Part shown: one piece after another, positions 7,900 to 21,500 of the stretch
Numbering within the stretch: position 1 is the first letter of the stretch
How the letters are laid out: every line of letters begins with the position of its first letter
Assembly (NCBI RefSeq): GCF_901709675.1
Contig: NC_051106.1
Span: forward strand, 6,708,001-6,772,000
From: Syngnathus acus
Taxonomy: Eukaryota; Chordata; Actinopteri; Syngnathiformes; Syngnathidae
DNA: 64,000 nt
Direction of reading: 5' to 3'
Notes under the pieces: generated by a model
What the model was told of the DNA's origin: nothing
The model's database searches: none
Seen by the model: the letters and a program-made list of their open reading frames with translations, nothing else
Made by a program: the position numbers and the translations under genes

Positions 7900-8520
7900 T
7901 CGGACAGTAGGATCAACCTCCGCTTCGTAATGTTATGAGTCAACGCAGTGTTTGGCAACCAAGGCTCACATTTTACTCGGTACACCACCAAAGTAAAAAT
8001 CACATCAAGTATATTCGACGGCACAGTAGTCGGGAATAACCGAGTCGCACGCTCGGAGCGACCTTGGCGGGGCGAGCCGACCGAGCGACCGCAAGCATGC
8101 GCGCGTGACTTTCAACCTCGATTTCCCCCAGGGCGAGAAATATCAGACGGACAGGGAAGACGAGGAGGGCGGCGGGAGGCCAACTGCAAAACAAAAGCAA
8201 AGAGACAAGAGTGTTGACAAAGCGACCGAGGCCCGCCTTAATTCTCCGACTCCGAGAGGTCGCCGGGCCCGTCGGAGCCGGCATGCCACGATACAATCCG
8301 GTGTTACATTTCCTCCCGCACGTTCGGCTTCCTCTCCCTCCGCTCCTGTCGCTCAGGCTGTCTTTTGTCCTTGCCGTAATTTCATCTCGTGCGTCATTAG
8401 CGCGCGAGCGCTTAATGAATTTTCTTATCTCTGTGAATTCAGCGGCTGTTGTGATAACGCTCATTGTTTTCACTTCTGTTATTCCCCCCCGTCGGAGGCA
8501 TACGAGTAAGAGAATAGACG
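7900..8520. promoter_or_regulatory. CpG-rich patch, possible orphan promoter
   Basis: CpG dinucleotides are much denser here than in the AT-rich flanks, especially 8020-8110 and 8220-8360, and an NRF-1-like gcatgcgcgc lies at 8095-8104. Long open frames on both strands reflect high GC and have no recognisable domain. No gene start could be tied to it. Confidence 0.35.
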
Positions 8521-9307
8521 GAGACTAGTGGAATCGCTAATTTACACTATTCACAAAAAAGTTTGGAGATGTAAACTGCGGATTTCGAAATTGAAAGCAA
8601 CATGGCTGCCCTTGGCTGTGTCAGGGAGACTTTCTCAAGTATTTAGTAAATTTGCGACCCGTGATGCCCTTCTCACACCGGTGTTAAGTCCCAGTAGTAG
8701 CACACACACACACACTGCTCACTGTAAGTGCTAAACGAATTCTTCTAACACCTTTCCCGATAACAGAATGCAAGTGGGGTGTGATGTGAGGAGAGCGGGT
8801 GAGGAAAAATTGGGAAAAAAAAATGGGGACATGGAATGGAGAGCAAGAGTGTAAATGTGGAATCAAAACAAAGCCCTCACACAAGCCATTGGAATTTGTA
8901 ATGCTAAGTAGCGCCGTTGCGCTTTGTGTCGCGGCTCCCTTACATCTGGCGCCGCAATCAATCCGAATGAATCTTTTGGGCCCAAGGCTTCATCCACTTC
9001 ATTACTTTTATGTAAACAAAGATAAGAGGAAAGTCTACCCGTGCTGCGTTTACTGGATGGATTAAATTAGATTGAGGTGAAGAAATCCGCAGCCAAGTGC
9101 CCGCTGCATCGCTTTAATATGCTCTTTTCTATTAGACGTATGCAAGTGCAGGAAATTGGCCGATTTAATGTTGCCTCACTAATGAGAAAACACGGCATGC
9201 CTTGAAAACGTCGCTCAAGACGTTTTGACGAGAGAAGAACGGCAATCTAGTCGAGCTGGGAGGAGATCTCCCGGAAGACTTTCCAGTAATGTTGTCGAGA
9301 AATGCAC
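8521..9307. other. Non-coding sequence
   Basis: A short CA repeat lies at about 8701-8716. Nothing else stands out; open frames are short and unrecognised. Confidence 0.5.
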
Positions 9308-9508
9308 TAGGTGCGACGATTAATCGGCAATGAATCAATTATGTAATGGATAAAGATTTTTGATAGTCAATTAAAGCATAAATTAATGTTCAGTTTTTAA
9401 AGAAAGGGATGGAAACTGAAACCCCCCCAGTTTTTTAGCCGATTAATCGATTAATCGACAAAATAATTGACAGATTGATATTTCAAATACTTGTCAGTTG
9501 CAGTCCTA
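9308..9508. mobile_element. Non-autonomous hAT-type element (TAGGGCTGCAAC-end family), degraded
   Basis: The left end TAGGTGCGACGATTAATCG and right end GTTGCAGTCCTA are imperfect inverted copies of each other. They resemble the ends of a common teleost element whose body contains repeated GATTAATCGATTAATCG. The copy is about 200 bp and has no ORF. I did not see a clear 8-bp target-site duplication, which suggests an old insertion. Confidence 0.65.
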
Positions 9509-12500
9509 CCAAATATTTTATTTTTCTTGTTTAATAATATCCGATCGTATTTCAACAATACATATTGTTGACATCAAACTGGTTAGGCCAATAAAACCAT
9601 TTCTTAAATTGTATGTCGCCATTGTGCACTGTGTTGTCTAGTTCTGAGCTGTTAACTCGGATGTCCATTGTGGACAAGAGTCCGCACAAGCCTCATTACA
9701 CTAGCCTACATGTCCAACACCCGGCCAGAAGCCATCCGGCATCTCCCTTCCCACCGTGATGTTGTTAAAGCAGCCGGCATGTCCTGGGCAGTAACACGTC
9801 TTCTCCTCGCGCATATGGCCTTGTTTTTATTTTCCTCAGCCAGTGGCAGAACAAACGAGGGCTAAATGACCGCAAGACAAAATGAAGGCGAGGCAGAAGA
9901 CAGACGGCAAAGAGGCGAGCTGAGCAGAGGGGTGGAAAAGAAATGAGTGATGGAGGGATGTGGGGAGAAAGGGGTTGAGAGCGTGTGAAATGAGAGAAGA
10001 GAGTTTAATTTGTTTTTCCGGCAGTGTCGCGTCGTCACCGAAATGTGTTTACCAGCCCCTGCTTGGCCATTAGTGACACTCGGGTGCCCCCGTAGGAGAA
10101 ACCAAATAGGTTCATAACTGCCTCATGTATTCTCCAAATGTTCCCATAGCTCGCCGTCTGTTGAACTGTGTCACTCCGTATGGCTCCGTCCTGCCCTTCA
10201 TCCAATCCTCTCCCGTCTGACTTTGTAGTTTTTGTCTCGCACGGGATCTGTCTTTTCCTTCTGCTCAGTCTTTGGACACTATCAGACGCACTTGGGATCC
10301 AGAATTACTATGCTGAGGCTTCAGGGTAGTGATCATGTTTCCGATTTGTCATTGCCGATTCGGAAACGATTGTAGGTGTTTGTTGATTTTGAGCTCACGC
10401 CCAAAATATTATTTCATTGCACAGTTTGGTGGCATTGTGGAGCAAAGCAACTATGTTGAACTTCGGCGAGGAGTTTCATGTACTCTTATTTATATAAATA
10501 TATGGGGGCGAAAAACCAATTTCTAAATATATTATAAAATATCAAAAATGCTGGAAGCTTACACACATTTCTGTTGTCGTGGCTTGCTTCGTTTTTTACC
10601 GTGCCCGACATCTGTCTCGCTTCCCCACGTTTGCTCTGTAGAACAACTCCACATTACTTCCTCATTGTCTTGAATTACTGCGGGAAAGACCCATCCATTA
10701 ACCGACCCACGCTTTCACCACGGTAGTACCTCAGCAGCCACCGCCGCTCTTTGTCTTTCAACCCGACTGCGTTTATCTCCTTTGCTTGCAAAATGGCTCG
10801 TACAATCCACCGGTAGCCTAAGGCGAGCTACTGGAGCCACTCTGTCAAGTCACTTAGACCTGCTCAAATAGTAGCTAGAGCTTGAACACACCGCTTTGTC
10901 TTACTGGGGGAGCAGCTAGGCACGGGACAACATTTCTTCCACGTCAAGTTGAGGTCATCGCAATGCGAATCTCTTTTGTGCATCCGTGCCAGGTACGAGC
11001 AGCTCCGCCGTTTATAAACAAAGTGGCGGCTACACCGAATCGTAAAATAAATAAATGGGAACGAATGCTTCCAAGTAGAGCGGCAGGCTCTTTCGTGAGT
11101 TTACATTGTTGACCCGAAGCTGTTGACTTAGGCTGGACCTGGAGGAAATCAAGAATAGACAAATCAAAGTGAGATATAGCGGAGCCAAAAGAGAAAACAA
11201 TTGTGTGGCTGTCTATCAACATCAGGATGAGTTGGTATGGGATGCAGTGTGTGTAAGTGTGTGTGTGTGTGTGTGTCCTGGGAGGATTTCAGCAGGGCAA
11301 GCTGCTGGAAGTAATCTTGCGGCCCTGGCCTGATAACAGCTTTTCACCTGCAGCCTCTCAGCCAATGTACAGACTGCCATCAATCCAGAATGTTTTGCTT
11401 TGCTACAGATGGAAGGCTGAGGATGATGGAGTGACATTTTTTTATTGAGAGTGATGAGTTATTTAAGGAAACGCTGTTAGTCTGCCGTGATGCTCTTCTG
11501 TGTTTCTCTAGAACTAGTCTTGTTGATTTTGTTTGAAATTCCACTTTCACTTGATGTTAATGACTCCGCCTACTGTTTGTAGAAATGCCTGCTTCAATAA
11601 TCCAAATGGGGGGGGGGGGGTATTTTTTGCAGCCATGACCAATTTGTTATTTTTGCTTGAAATGTCTTTTCACATATTCATTGGCATGCATGTCATCATG
11701 TTTTGTGACGCTCCCGACTTAATGGGCCTTCAGCTCTCACACGACTGACAGATAATCAATGACCCACTCAGCTGGCCTGATATGCCGACCTCTTTGCAAG
11801 GGGTGGGGGGGGGTCGCCTCAGTCCTGCAGTGCCAGTGTAAACACTATGGATTCTCATTTGGACTTTTTGACAATATTGTGGCACATCTCCTGTCGCCCG
11901 CCATCCATTGTGCTCTCTTGTGTTGTGTTGTGTAGTCCTACTTTGACAACTAATACCCAGATTAGTACAGTGGCAACAATGGCATGCTTTGCCACCATTC
12001 AAACTTTTTTTTATCTGCGCAACGTTTTTTTTTTTAATCACTGCACACGAATGTTGTAGAATAATAATCACAGATTGAGATGATAGATTAAAATAGAAGA
12101 CAGATTATCAAATGGTAGCAGCAAACAGATGGGTTTAATAAAGTAAAAAAAGAAACTAGAAAAAAAAGAAACTTCCCTTGCAAAATATTGGATGGGAAAG
12201 TCATCTCAGTTTCACACATGTCATCCCTTGCCCAAAATCCAATCAAATTTCAGGCCCACCGGGGCAGGCCCACTTTTAACCATGACGTTCTCAAATCAGG
12301 ATGCTCGGTCAAACATTCCCAAGAGCGGGAATCTCCTTTCGTAGATTGCGAAAGGATTTGAACTGTGACGCAAGTGCGTATGAAAACTGCTGGATCAAAT
12401 TTGACACTATGTGTGTATTTGTGTGAGTGTGATGCCCAGGCAGCAGTGTTTAATGCTGCTGTCCCACAGTCTTTTAATCCAGATTATCAGGAGTAGAAAG

Positions 12501-15500
12501 TCACTGACTCTGCCTCAGAGCTCACACCAGCCAACCGTTTAGTGCGCTCATGCACGGACCATTATTTTGCTCTCCCTTTTGAGGCCAAAAGAGTGAATCA
12601 TAAATTCGCTCTAAACACTTTCCACGATGCTGTTTTCATTTAACCTGTTAGTGTGATCCACCACCTCCCCCTCAAGCAAGATTTGCTCCGTCAAGGTGAT
12701 AATCTTCCATTGTCCTGTAGGGGGCGCTGTGTATCCGGACAACCAGCGTTTTCTCAGACCTCCCATCCACTGCACTCCGCTTGACCCATTTCAGCGCTGC
12801 AGTCACAATGTTTTTGTTGCATCCTTTGACTTTCTACTGCGAGGCAACAAAAATGGCATCCATATTTGATTAATGCTGAAGTCCATAGCTTTTAATGCTA
12901 TTCCCCAACATCTGCTTTTTTACACCAAAAGGTTTTCTTGTAGGTCATGAAGCTGTGCTACTACAACTACTTGTTTTTTTTTTTAGATACTCGCCGTAAA
13001 TTGGCAGATTCTTTTTCAACCTGTATCTTTGCTTTCTGGAACATAGCTGGATGAATGTTTGGTATCATTTCGTTTTTATGTTCTTGCCGGCCCCCCGACC
13101 GTCTCACAACTGGTCATTTTCTACTCAAATTGAGTCCATCAAATCTTCTCGGACTCCCCGCAGAGAGCAACAGATGAGGCTTTAGTGTTTTTTTTTCCTC
13201 TGCTTCAAACCTCTCTTTAAGTCTAATCATACTTTTCAAGCCCAACAATGGAGGACAAGCCATCATCTCCTTGTGTCTTTTTCCCAGCATACTCCCCGGC
13301 GAAAATTACCCGCCCCAACATGAGACGTTTCCTCAATGGGGGCCTGTTGTTCCCCTGTTCTCCTGCACCATGCGAGCACTGCGGCGCGGCGATATTATTT
13401 ACCGCCGGCATTTAATTGGAATCGGCTAGCGTGCGGGGCGACCAACGTAGGGAGGCCGTTTTAGAGCTCAGCGAGCATCAAACGTGGAGGATGAGACTCA
13501 TCAAGGCACTGTGGCGAGCTGGGGTTGTTTGTGAGTCGTTTGTAACGTGATGTCATCGCGAGGAATTTCACACACTGCCGGAGCGTTTAATGCGGCTGGT
13601 GTTGGGATGTAACCGAGGACAAAAACTTTGTCATTGCACTTGAGTGGAGTTTTTAGGTATCTATTTTTCCAACAACTTTTCACTTAATATCTGAAAACCG
13701 GCATCAGCATTCTTACATTGTCATATCAGGACATTACTTTTTTTGGGTTTTTTACATCTCCAGATTTAAGACAAACTTTGATCGAGTGGTTGTCTGTGAT
13801 GTTGAATCAAAATCAGTCGTTGAGCAATTTATTCCACTAAAATGGCAGACTGATGAGTCATAAGCACTCAAAGCACTTAAGAAAGTTATCATTTGTTAAT
13901 GGACCAAAGGCATAATGTCGACTAAAATAGAATCTAATGGAACACGAAATGGTGACAGTGAAACAGACCTCCTAATAAAGCACTTTTGATATCAAATGTA
14001 AGCACTTAATTCCCTGCCCCCAATTAACCATCCATTTGGCTATATCCATTTTTTTTTTTTGGTGGTGAGCTGGTCTAGTTTAACTGACTTCAGCTGAAAC
14101 GTTAGCCCATCTAAGGCATTTTGCATTGTGCGCTAGCATTAAGCTAGCAGACATTAGCATGCGTTTGTTCAATTCTCTTTTAAAATTGAGCAGGAAATTG
14201 CAAAAGAGTTATTTTAATCAAGAAATAATTAGACCTCAACCTCCCTAGTGGTATGCAAAGAAGAGACTATTCAGTTGCGTTTAACTTTTTTTGTTCAATA
14301 CATCTGCAGTTAGCACAAAAATAGCGGGTAAGCATTGTATAGTGATAATGCGATTTGTACAAATAAAGGCCTCCCCCCCCAAGAGACGCCTGCACCATCT
14401 GCAGTTGAGTAAACACCACTATTTGCGGAAATGATACGATTAAAGGCATCATCCTGTTTATGCCTTTGCCAGTGATAAATGTGTGATGTTTTCTCAACTT
14501 TTTTTAAGCCCCTCAAGTCTATTAAAAGCTGCAAATGAGCATCCCCGTATGTGCGCCGAAGCAAGCCAAGTATCAACTCGCCCGCTCGCAGGTTATTACA
14601 TACTGTCATTGTTTAATTCCTGCTCATTAAATGCTCCAGACAATGAAAAAGTGCCTCCGTCTTGTGACAGCCTCTTTGTTAACCCTCTTATCTTCCATTC
14701 TTGCTGCCTCACTCTCTCTCTGGAGCTTTTGTGGTTATTGTCAGACACTCAAGGACCATTTGACGGCGTTTCCGAGCCGCCGTTAAATATTGCTGTTCAT
14801 CTCTAGGTCGAAAACCTGCAAGCGAAGGAACATTTTGAATGATTGAGGGGAGAACATGTGCAAGCCTTGGGGTGTCACACATTGAATGGCGACCGGTGAT
14901 ATAAGATGTGATAACCCGCCGTCCTTGCATGCAGAATTTAATAATTGTAAACAAAGGCTTATTGTACATAAGATGAGGAAAAATCTAAGTAAGATTCTTT
15001 CCATGATCACACTTGTCTGATGATTTATTTATTCATGTATTTATAATGAAACCTACTTGAAGTCTCTGCAGTCTTTGCCTCTTTGCAGCAACCATTTATC
15101 TAAAACAAAAGTGTGATTCATAATAATGTCTCAACTCCTCTCTCGGCTCATCAGTACGCCACTAATTTCTCTCCGCAGAGGATAAAGAATATACATATGA
15201 CGGAGTGTTTTTATTGAACGGCAAAGAACGTCTCCTGTACGGTGACTCGATTCAGTTCCATTCTAGTGAGCCGTGCGGCAGCGAGTATATTTCCCTTCCC
15301 TTTCTCCGGACCTGCTGTAACTCCAGTTGTTTCAAGGAGCCTCATTGGAATTAGAAGAGTGTGAGCTGCTCTGACAAAAAATCAAGCCAGCAAGAGAGAG
15401 CTCGGGGCCCCGCGTGCGCTCACGTAAACTAAAACGCACTGCAGAAGCATCGAAGCACGGAAAAGCTGAGATGAGAGGAAGCGAGCAGACAAGAAAAGCG

Positions 15501-18500
15501 TTCCCCGCTGTAATTACTTTCATTTCATGGCCTCTCGCACGCACACTCATTAGGTGTTATTGCTCCTGCAGAGAGCACAGGTGCAGAGTCACGACTAAAG
15601 GAGCTTCATTATTTGGCCTCGATGCCTCTTTCGAGAAAGTAATAGAGACACACAATAAAATCTAGCATGGAAAGGAATAATTTATTCTCGTAAGATTTGA
15701 ACTTTTTCCAAGTCCTTAATAATTGTGCTTGATTCTTATGCGTTTTTAAGAAAAGAATTGGCATTATCCCCCAAATTACTGATCTAAATTATTGATCTGT
15801 AATTTGTTATACCAATGTGCTCGTGTAAGATAAACTTTTTTAGTTTTAACCGTGTCAAAAAAGTTGTTCTGTTTTCTTTTTTGCTTTGCATCTGTTATGC
15901 AGTCTTTGACTTCGGTGCCCCCACAAAAACAACTTTCTTCACGATATAAAGTGAGATAAACTGCAGGCCTGGAAATGGGAAGGGAAAAAAAAACATGCAC
16001 GTAAACATTTTGAGCGTGTCCTTGTGTCTGAAATGAACTGTGCTCGACTTGAGATGTTTTATTTTATGTATGCGTGCAAATCTAGGTGAAATTAGATCCA
16101 GATTAAAGTGGAGAACCACACATCCCTGAGGTTTTAAAATAGGGCTAAAAGGAAGCCACTCAAGTAAAAGATGTCATTGATGCTAATGTGATACTTTTTG
16201 ATAGGATGAGTGTATCATCATTTTGGGGCATTTTGGTGTTCAGCATGAGTCACTGCTCCCTCGTCATTTAAAAATTTGAGTGGTTATTTGGTGCAATCAG
16301 TTATCATCACTACACTAAGCCCAGCTACAGTGCGCTAGTTAGCTAGCTAGCTACACCCTAAAAGCTAGCTGGTGGTTAGTACCTTTCCCGTCTTCTATTT
16401 CATGTGCTTTGTTCCCATTTGCCTCGTTGCCTTTGAGATTTTATTCATTGCCATTTGTTCTGAGCTCCTGTCCTGTCGCTGCTAGCTTCCAGCATGCACT
16501 TATTTGTTGTGGATTAGTTATCGCCTTCAGCCAGTCTCCCTTAGACAAGAAGGCGACACAGTGTTTCAAATGAGGAAGCGCCGCAGTGGAAGAAGTAGTG
16601 TTCCAGGTGTGACAAATGGTTTTAAAAATGGCTCATTGGTCAGCTAAAGGGGGTCCATTAGCGAAATTAGCATACGGGTGCGGGGAGGTCAGGGCTGGCC
16701 TCGGTACCGGCGTGTGTTTGATGGACAGAAATGGACAAAGAGTGCACATCGATTGTGTAGACTTACAAACTGAAGGTTGGCCAAGATCATTTAAAGAATT
16801 TGGAGGAGGTTCATCATCCACTTTGTACCGCGTATTGCTATCAGGGGTTTAGCATTAGCTGCGTGACTGATATATTTTCCTATAATTCATGACCTGCTCT
16901 CTTCCTTTTATGATCATATCTAAGGTAATCAATGAAATACATTGGCCGGATCGGTCACATCCATATACTTAATGGAAATAAGCACAGCCAAATAATTTAT
17001 GTTAGACTTGCATTTTCACTTTGAGTCATCAGCCTGAGTGCTTTTATAATGCAAAGAAGGTTTACTGTCACTGACACACACACACACACACTCACACACT
17101 CACAGTGTCAAGAATTCGAGTGATTAATGGGGCGGTAAATGAGATTGTTACTGATGTGTGCTAGCGAGGTGAGCCGAGGTGTGGGGCGCATCAACGCAAA
17201 CAGCGTGGTGATTCTGCCATGCAAATTGGTATCTATTCAAATTTCAGCTACAGCTCTGAAAAATGATGCGGAATATAAATGATGTGGCGCTGTCAGTAAG
17301 GTGAAAGCCTTTAAACACCTTGAAATATGATTTGTTTTCCAAATACTGCAAAACCTGTGTAAACCATGTGCTATTTAAAAGTTGTTTTGTGAGACTCATG
17401 ACACGAGAATATTTTGTGTGTTCCGAACGTTTCATGACTCTTGCAAATCTTGGACGAGAAAATATTTAGAGAATCCACGCCGTCCATTTTGAACAATATT
17501 TGTGTGTTTGCTAGCGGTAGTAGCCTAATGTGTTTATTCATATGTCTAAAAAAAAAAAAGGCCTCCTCTTGGATTGTATTTGCTTCTTTTTTGTTGTCAG
17601 TGTTCCTCTCAATAATCCGTAGGATTGCACGCAACAAATGTCTTCAATGTGCTGTCTAATGCAGCGGATTACGGAGATTCCGCCGGGATCAAAACGGGCT
17701 CTGCCAATCTGCTCTGCCGTCGCGAGTGAAAAATGGAATTAATCATACGAATTCTTCTCTTTTTTTTGCATATCACTGTGTTCAACAAATTCAACGGGAA
17801 AAATAGTCCTCGTAATTTGTGGTTCCCAAAACGTTCATTATTTCCGCAACGACACCAACCTCGTGTTCGGCCTTGCGTTCACAATGGACTCCTGAAATAT
17901 GGCGCATTTTACGCGCCGATTTGTCAAACTCCCGACAAAATAAATCACGGCCATTCGCGCGTAGCACATCTCATATCGTAAATGAATGGAACATACGTTA
18001 TCTATATGACCTTTTGTTTTACATACGGAAACCATTTGCGAGATGTAAGTATTCCCGTAAGAAATCATGTCAACCCGAAAAATCTGTTCCTGAAACCGAT
18101 AAATGTCACAGAAAAATACATTTTATAAGCAAGGTGAGTACGCAAGAACTAATACTCTGGATTCTGGAAGGATTGATTCCATATATAATTGATCTAAATG
18201 GGAAACGTAGTTTTGAAAGTCCACCAAACTGAGTTTGACTACCGGCACGGAAAAGTTAGCGGTACCACTCAACGAGGCTAAAATGTATAGTTCAAAGAGC
18301 AATCCTTTCATCTGAACAAAAACACTTGAATGCAAAACACCAAATAGCATTTGACCCCAACAGCAATCTGCTTTTAGAAGGAAGAAAAATCTGAAAAGCT
18401 TCTCTCAACAGAGCGTTCCTCTGACTTTCCTCAAATAAATCCGCACGTCCTCCCTTCTGCCCTTCTCATGCATTTCACAATGCAATAAAAGACCATCTTC

Positions 18501-21500
18501 ACGCGGGGGAAGCGGGGAAATTGTTGCTTGGGAGAGGCAATATATGGCTCGGGAGATAAGAGAGCGGAAGGGCTAGCTCAGGATATTGGCTGCTTAAGGT
18601 TCTGATTTACACTCGGAATACAGCGACGGAGCGGACCTAAGCTAACCGTCAGCACGTATGTACGTAATTCAACTTTTACATACGGCTGATTGGCAGCAGG
18701 CTTGACGGGCGGGTGTAATGAAAACCAACCCGCCTCCCGCAAAGTAAGATTGTCAGAGGGCCCACGGGCCTCCGAAGGTTTCGTCTCCTCCCGTCCATCT
18801 TGTCCTCATCTCCATCCATCCACCGACGTGACATACTCGGGAAGGCTAACCTGTCTTCCGTCACGACATTGTGTGGTTGACTGGTAGATGGATGATTAAG
18901 ATGGTGGCCCAGCCATCAATTTTCTCAAGGCGCAACCTGTCAACATCCTCGTACACAAAGCAACTAGGCTGCCGGATAAAATAAATAAAATAAAACGCAT
19001 GCACACACACCGACATATCAATTCTCATTACCGCCAGCCTCATTGTCCAGAAAGTGGATGTTTTTTTTTTTCTTCCCCCCCTCCCGGTTATCTCCATCGG
19101 CTACGCGCGCTCCAAGATAATGCTCATTTATTCCGAGCGGTGTTTACACAGGTTAAGTGATGTGCTGAGAAGAATGGCATTGGCTGGCCTTTATTCAAAC
19201 ACAATTGGATCTATCGCCCGGCTCGCCGCTTAATGCTTGCGTTCGAGTTTTTGGTGACAACAAGCGCGGCACGTCGGGTGTTTATCTCGGAAGAGTGATC
19301 CGGGTGAGGAAAAATAGCTTTGCGGGAAGATCCTGTTGACTTTTCGCTATGAGACTTAAATATCTATAAAGCTTAAGGCCTTATAAAACACACACTCGAT
19401 GGCGCTGCGTCATAAAGCTCAGCACTAAACAGGCTCCTGTTGACTATTTTTTTTGCACGGAGACATTTTATTCCCTAGATTTTATCTTAACCCGTAGTGA
19501 AGAAATTAATATTTCTGTATATTTTCACTTCTTAACAATACCCAAATGTCCCAATACTATTGAATATGCAGGGAATGTCAAATGGGTGCTATCATGAAAA
19601 AAAAAAAAACAATGAAAGAAAAAAACGAAAATTGTGCGTATGGCCACCAATTTAACGGCAGAGATAACGGTTTTAAAACACAATTACAAAGTTATGCTGA
19701 ATGAGCCGCGCTTCCATTGTGTATCGCTAATCCCGCTATCAGGAATTTCCTTTAAAGCACATCAGCCCAAAGTGGACTAAATAGCAAAGACATCCTTTTA
19801 AAGCCACTCTGTGAAGAAGTGCAAGAAGGTCTACTTTGTGACTTTCAATTTCCTGCTGTAATTAATTTTCCAAAGGGGAGATTAATGGACCAAGAGTAGA
19901 AGCGTCGGTGCACGTAAAATTTGGGAATAACTGGACGCGGATAGAAAGGGGTGTATGCGCCGTTGTGGGAGTGAATAAAACGTATTTAATTTCTGGCAAA
20001 CGAAAGCAGCTCCATTCATTCCATTTATATTCAGTGCAGGCGTGATCGCAATCAGTATTTGACATTTCGCAAAAAATACAGTAATGATGAAATAAAATCA
20101 AAAAATATTTTGTCATACTTTCTTCAATTCTGCTGTGTGCACCTTTGCCACGAGCACAATATTTAAACATACAAATAACCGCTCCGATATGATAGAAAAT
20201 GCATTCATTTGATCACGACGCATATCCTCTGGCTGTTATGATTGTGTTTAATTTTTCACGAGGCGAGCGCATAATCTATTGAATTATCGATCGTCTCGCC
20301 AAGCGACACCATCACAAACGGGGCCGCCCGTGCCAGACGAACGGTTTGATAATTTTTAACATGCTCCTAAATTTGATTTAATCACTTATTGTTATGAGCG
20401 CTGTGATGTCCAGGTGCAGCTGCATCAACGCTTGCCTCGGTGTTGTTGACGATTATTTTTCAGTGACCAATTTACGATTAATCAATGAATTTTAATTGTA
20501 TGCGATGGTGTAAAGCATGTAGAGTAAGTAAACAACTTATAGATACTGTAATTTCCTCTGCATTGAGTTTTTGTGATTTTTTTTGAGGGGGGGGGGGCTT
20601 TCTGGTGCTGCCAGTCGCTTCTCCACAAATTTGAAACGTTGCCAGGAGGTAGGAGGAACGCTCGGAGGCACGCGATTTCTTCTCAGGCCATTAGCGTTCA
20701 GTCCATTTCTTTTTCGTCTCCTGCTGTTGGTGGCACGGTCAATAGTTAATTAAATCCCTGATCCGGGACAAAAGAGGGGGAGAGCGGCGCAGTTCATTCG
20801 CCAACGTACCGTTTTGACGTGAAATAAGGAGAAATCGCAGGTGTTACTAATGAGGCCCATTAAAGCGCCGCCATTCTTGCCAACCATCCCGAACGTTCCC
20901 GGGAGACATCCGTATCTCAACTGGCTTCTCCCGATGTCACTTTTTTTTTTTTTCCTGCTTGCCCTTCGCTCTTCTTCACTTTGCTAGTCTTATGCCCTGT
21001 TGTTTGCGAAAACGTTTTTTTTTCTGGTGGTGGCTATTCCGCTGTGGTTTCAGCAAAGTCCTCCTTTAAATGTGGTCCAATTCTTTGTGTAAATTGATGG
21101 AAACGTGTTAGACACCTGCGAGCGTTTCTACAGATGGTTCTAGAAGACAAGTATGCTTTGTTACTGGCAGTGCTTGAGTGTTAAACGGTGATAAAAACGG
21201 CACAATATGTCTCCTTTCAAAAATATCGGCTCCGTGATTCGATACGGTTTCCTGCAGGTGCGCTCCATCCCCTCGCTCCCCAACGATTGCAGCTCAAGTT
21301 CGTTTCGCTGCACAAGACGTATGGCCCTCGTGGGAAATAACCGCAATTAGAGGTCTCTGTCAGATACTTTGATATTGGCTGGTGATGATGTGAGCTCCCT
21401 CCCCGTATGTACCCGGCTACAAATGAAGCCGTCGTTCGTTACGACTGACAGGAAAAAGCAGCGTTGACATTTGCAACCCGTCTTCAGAGTGCGTGAGCTG

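Noticed and set aside
8000-8473. 157-codon minus-strand open frame
   Set aside because: It lies in CpG-rich DNA where stops are rare, with no recognisable domain and overlapping open frames on the other strand.
17819-18232. 137-codon plus-strand open frame
   Set aside because: No domain, signal, splice context or repeated motif; residue composition looks random.
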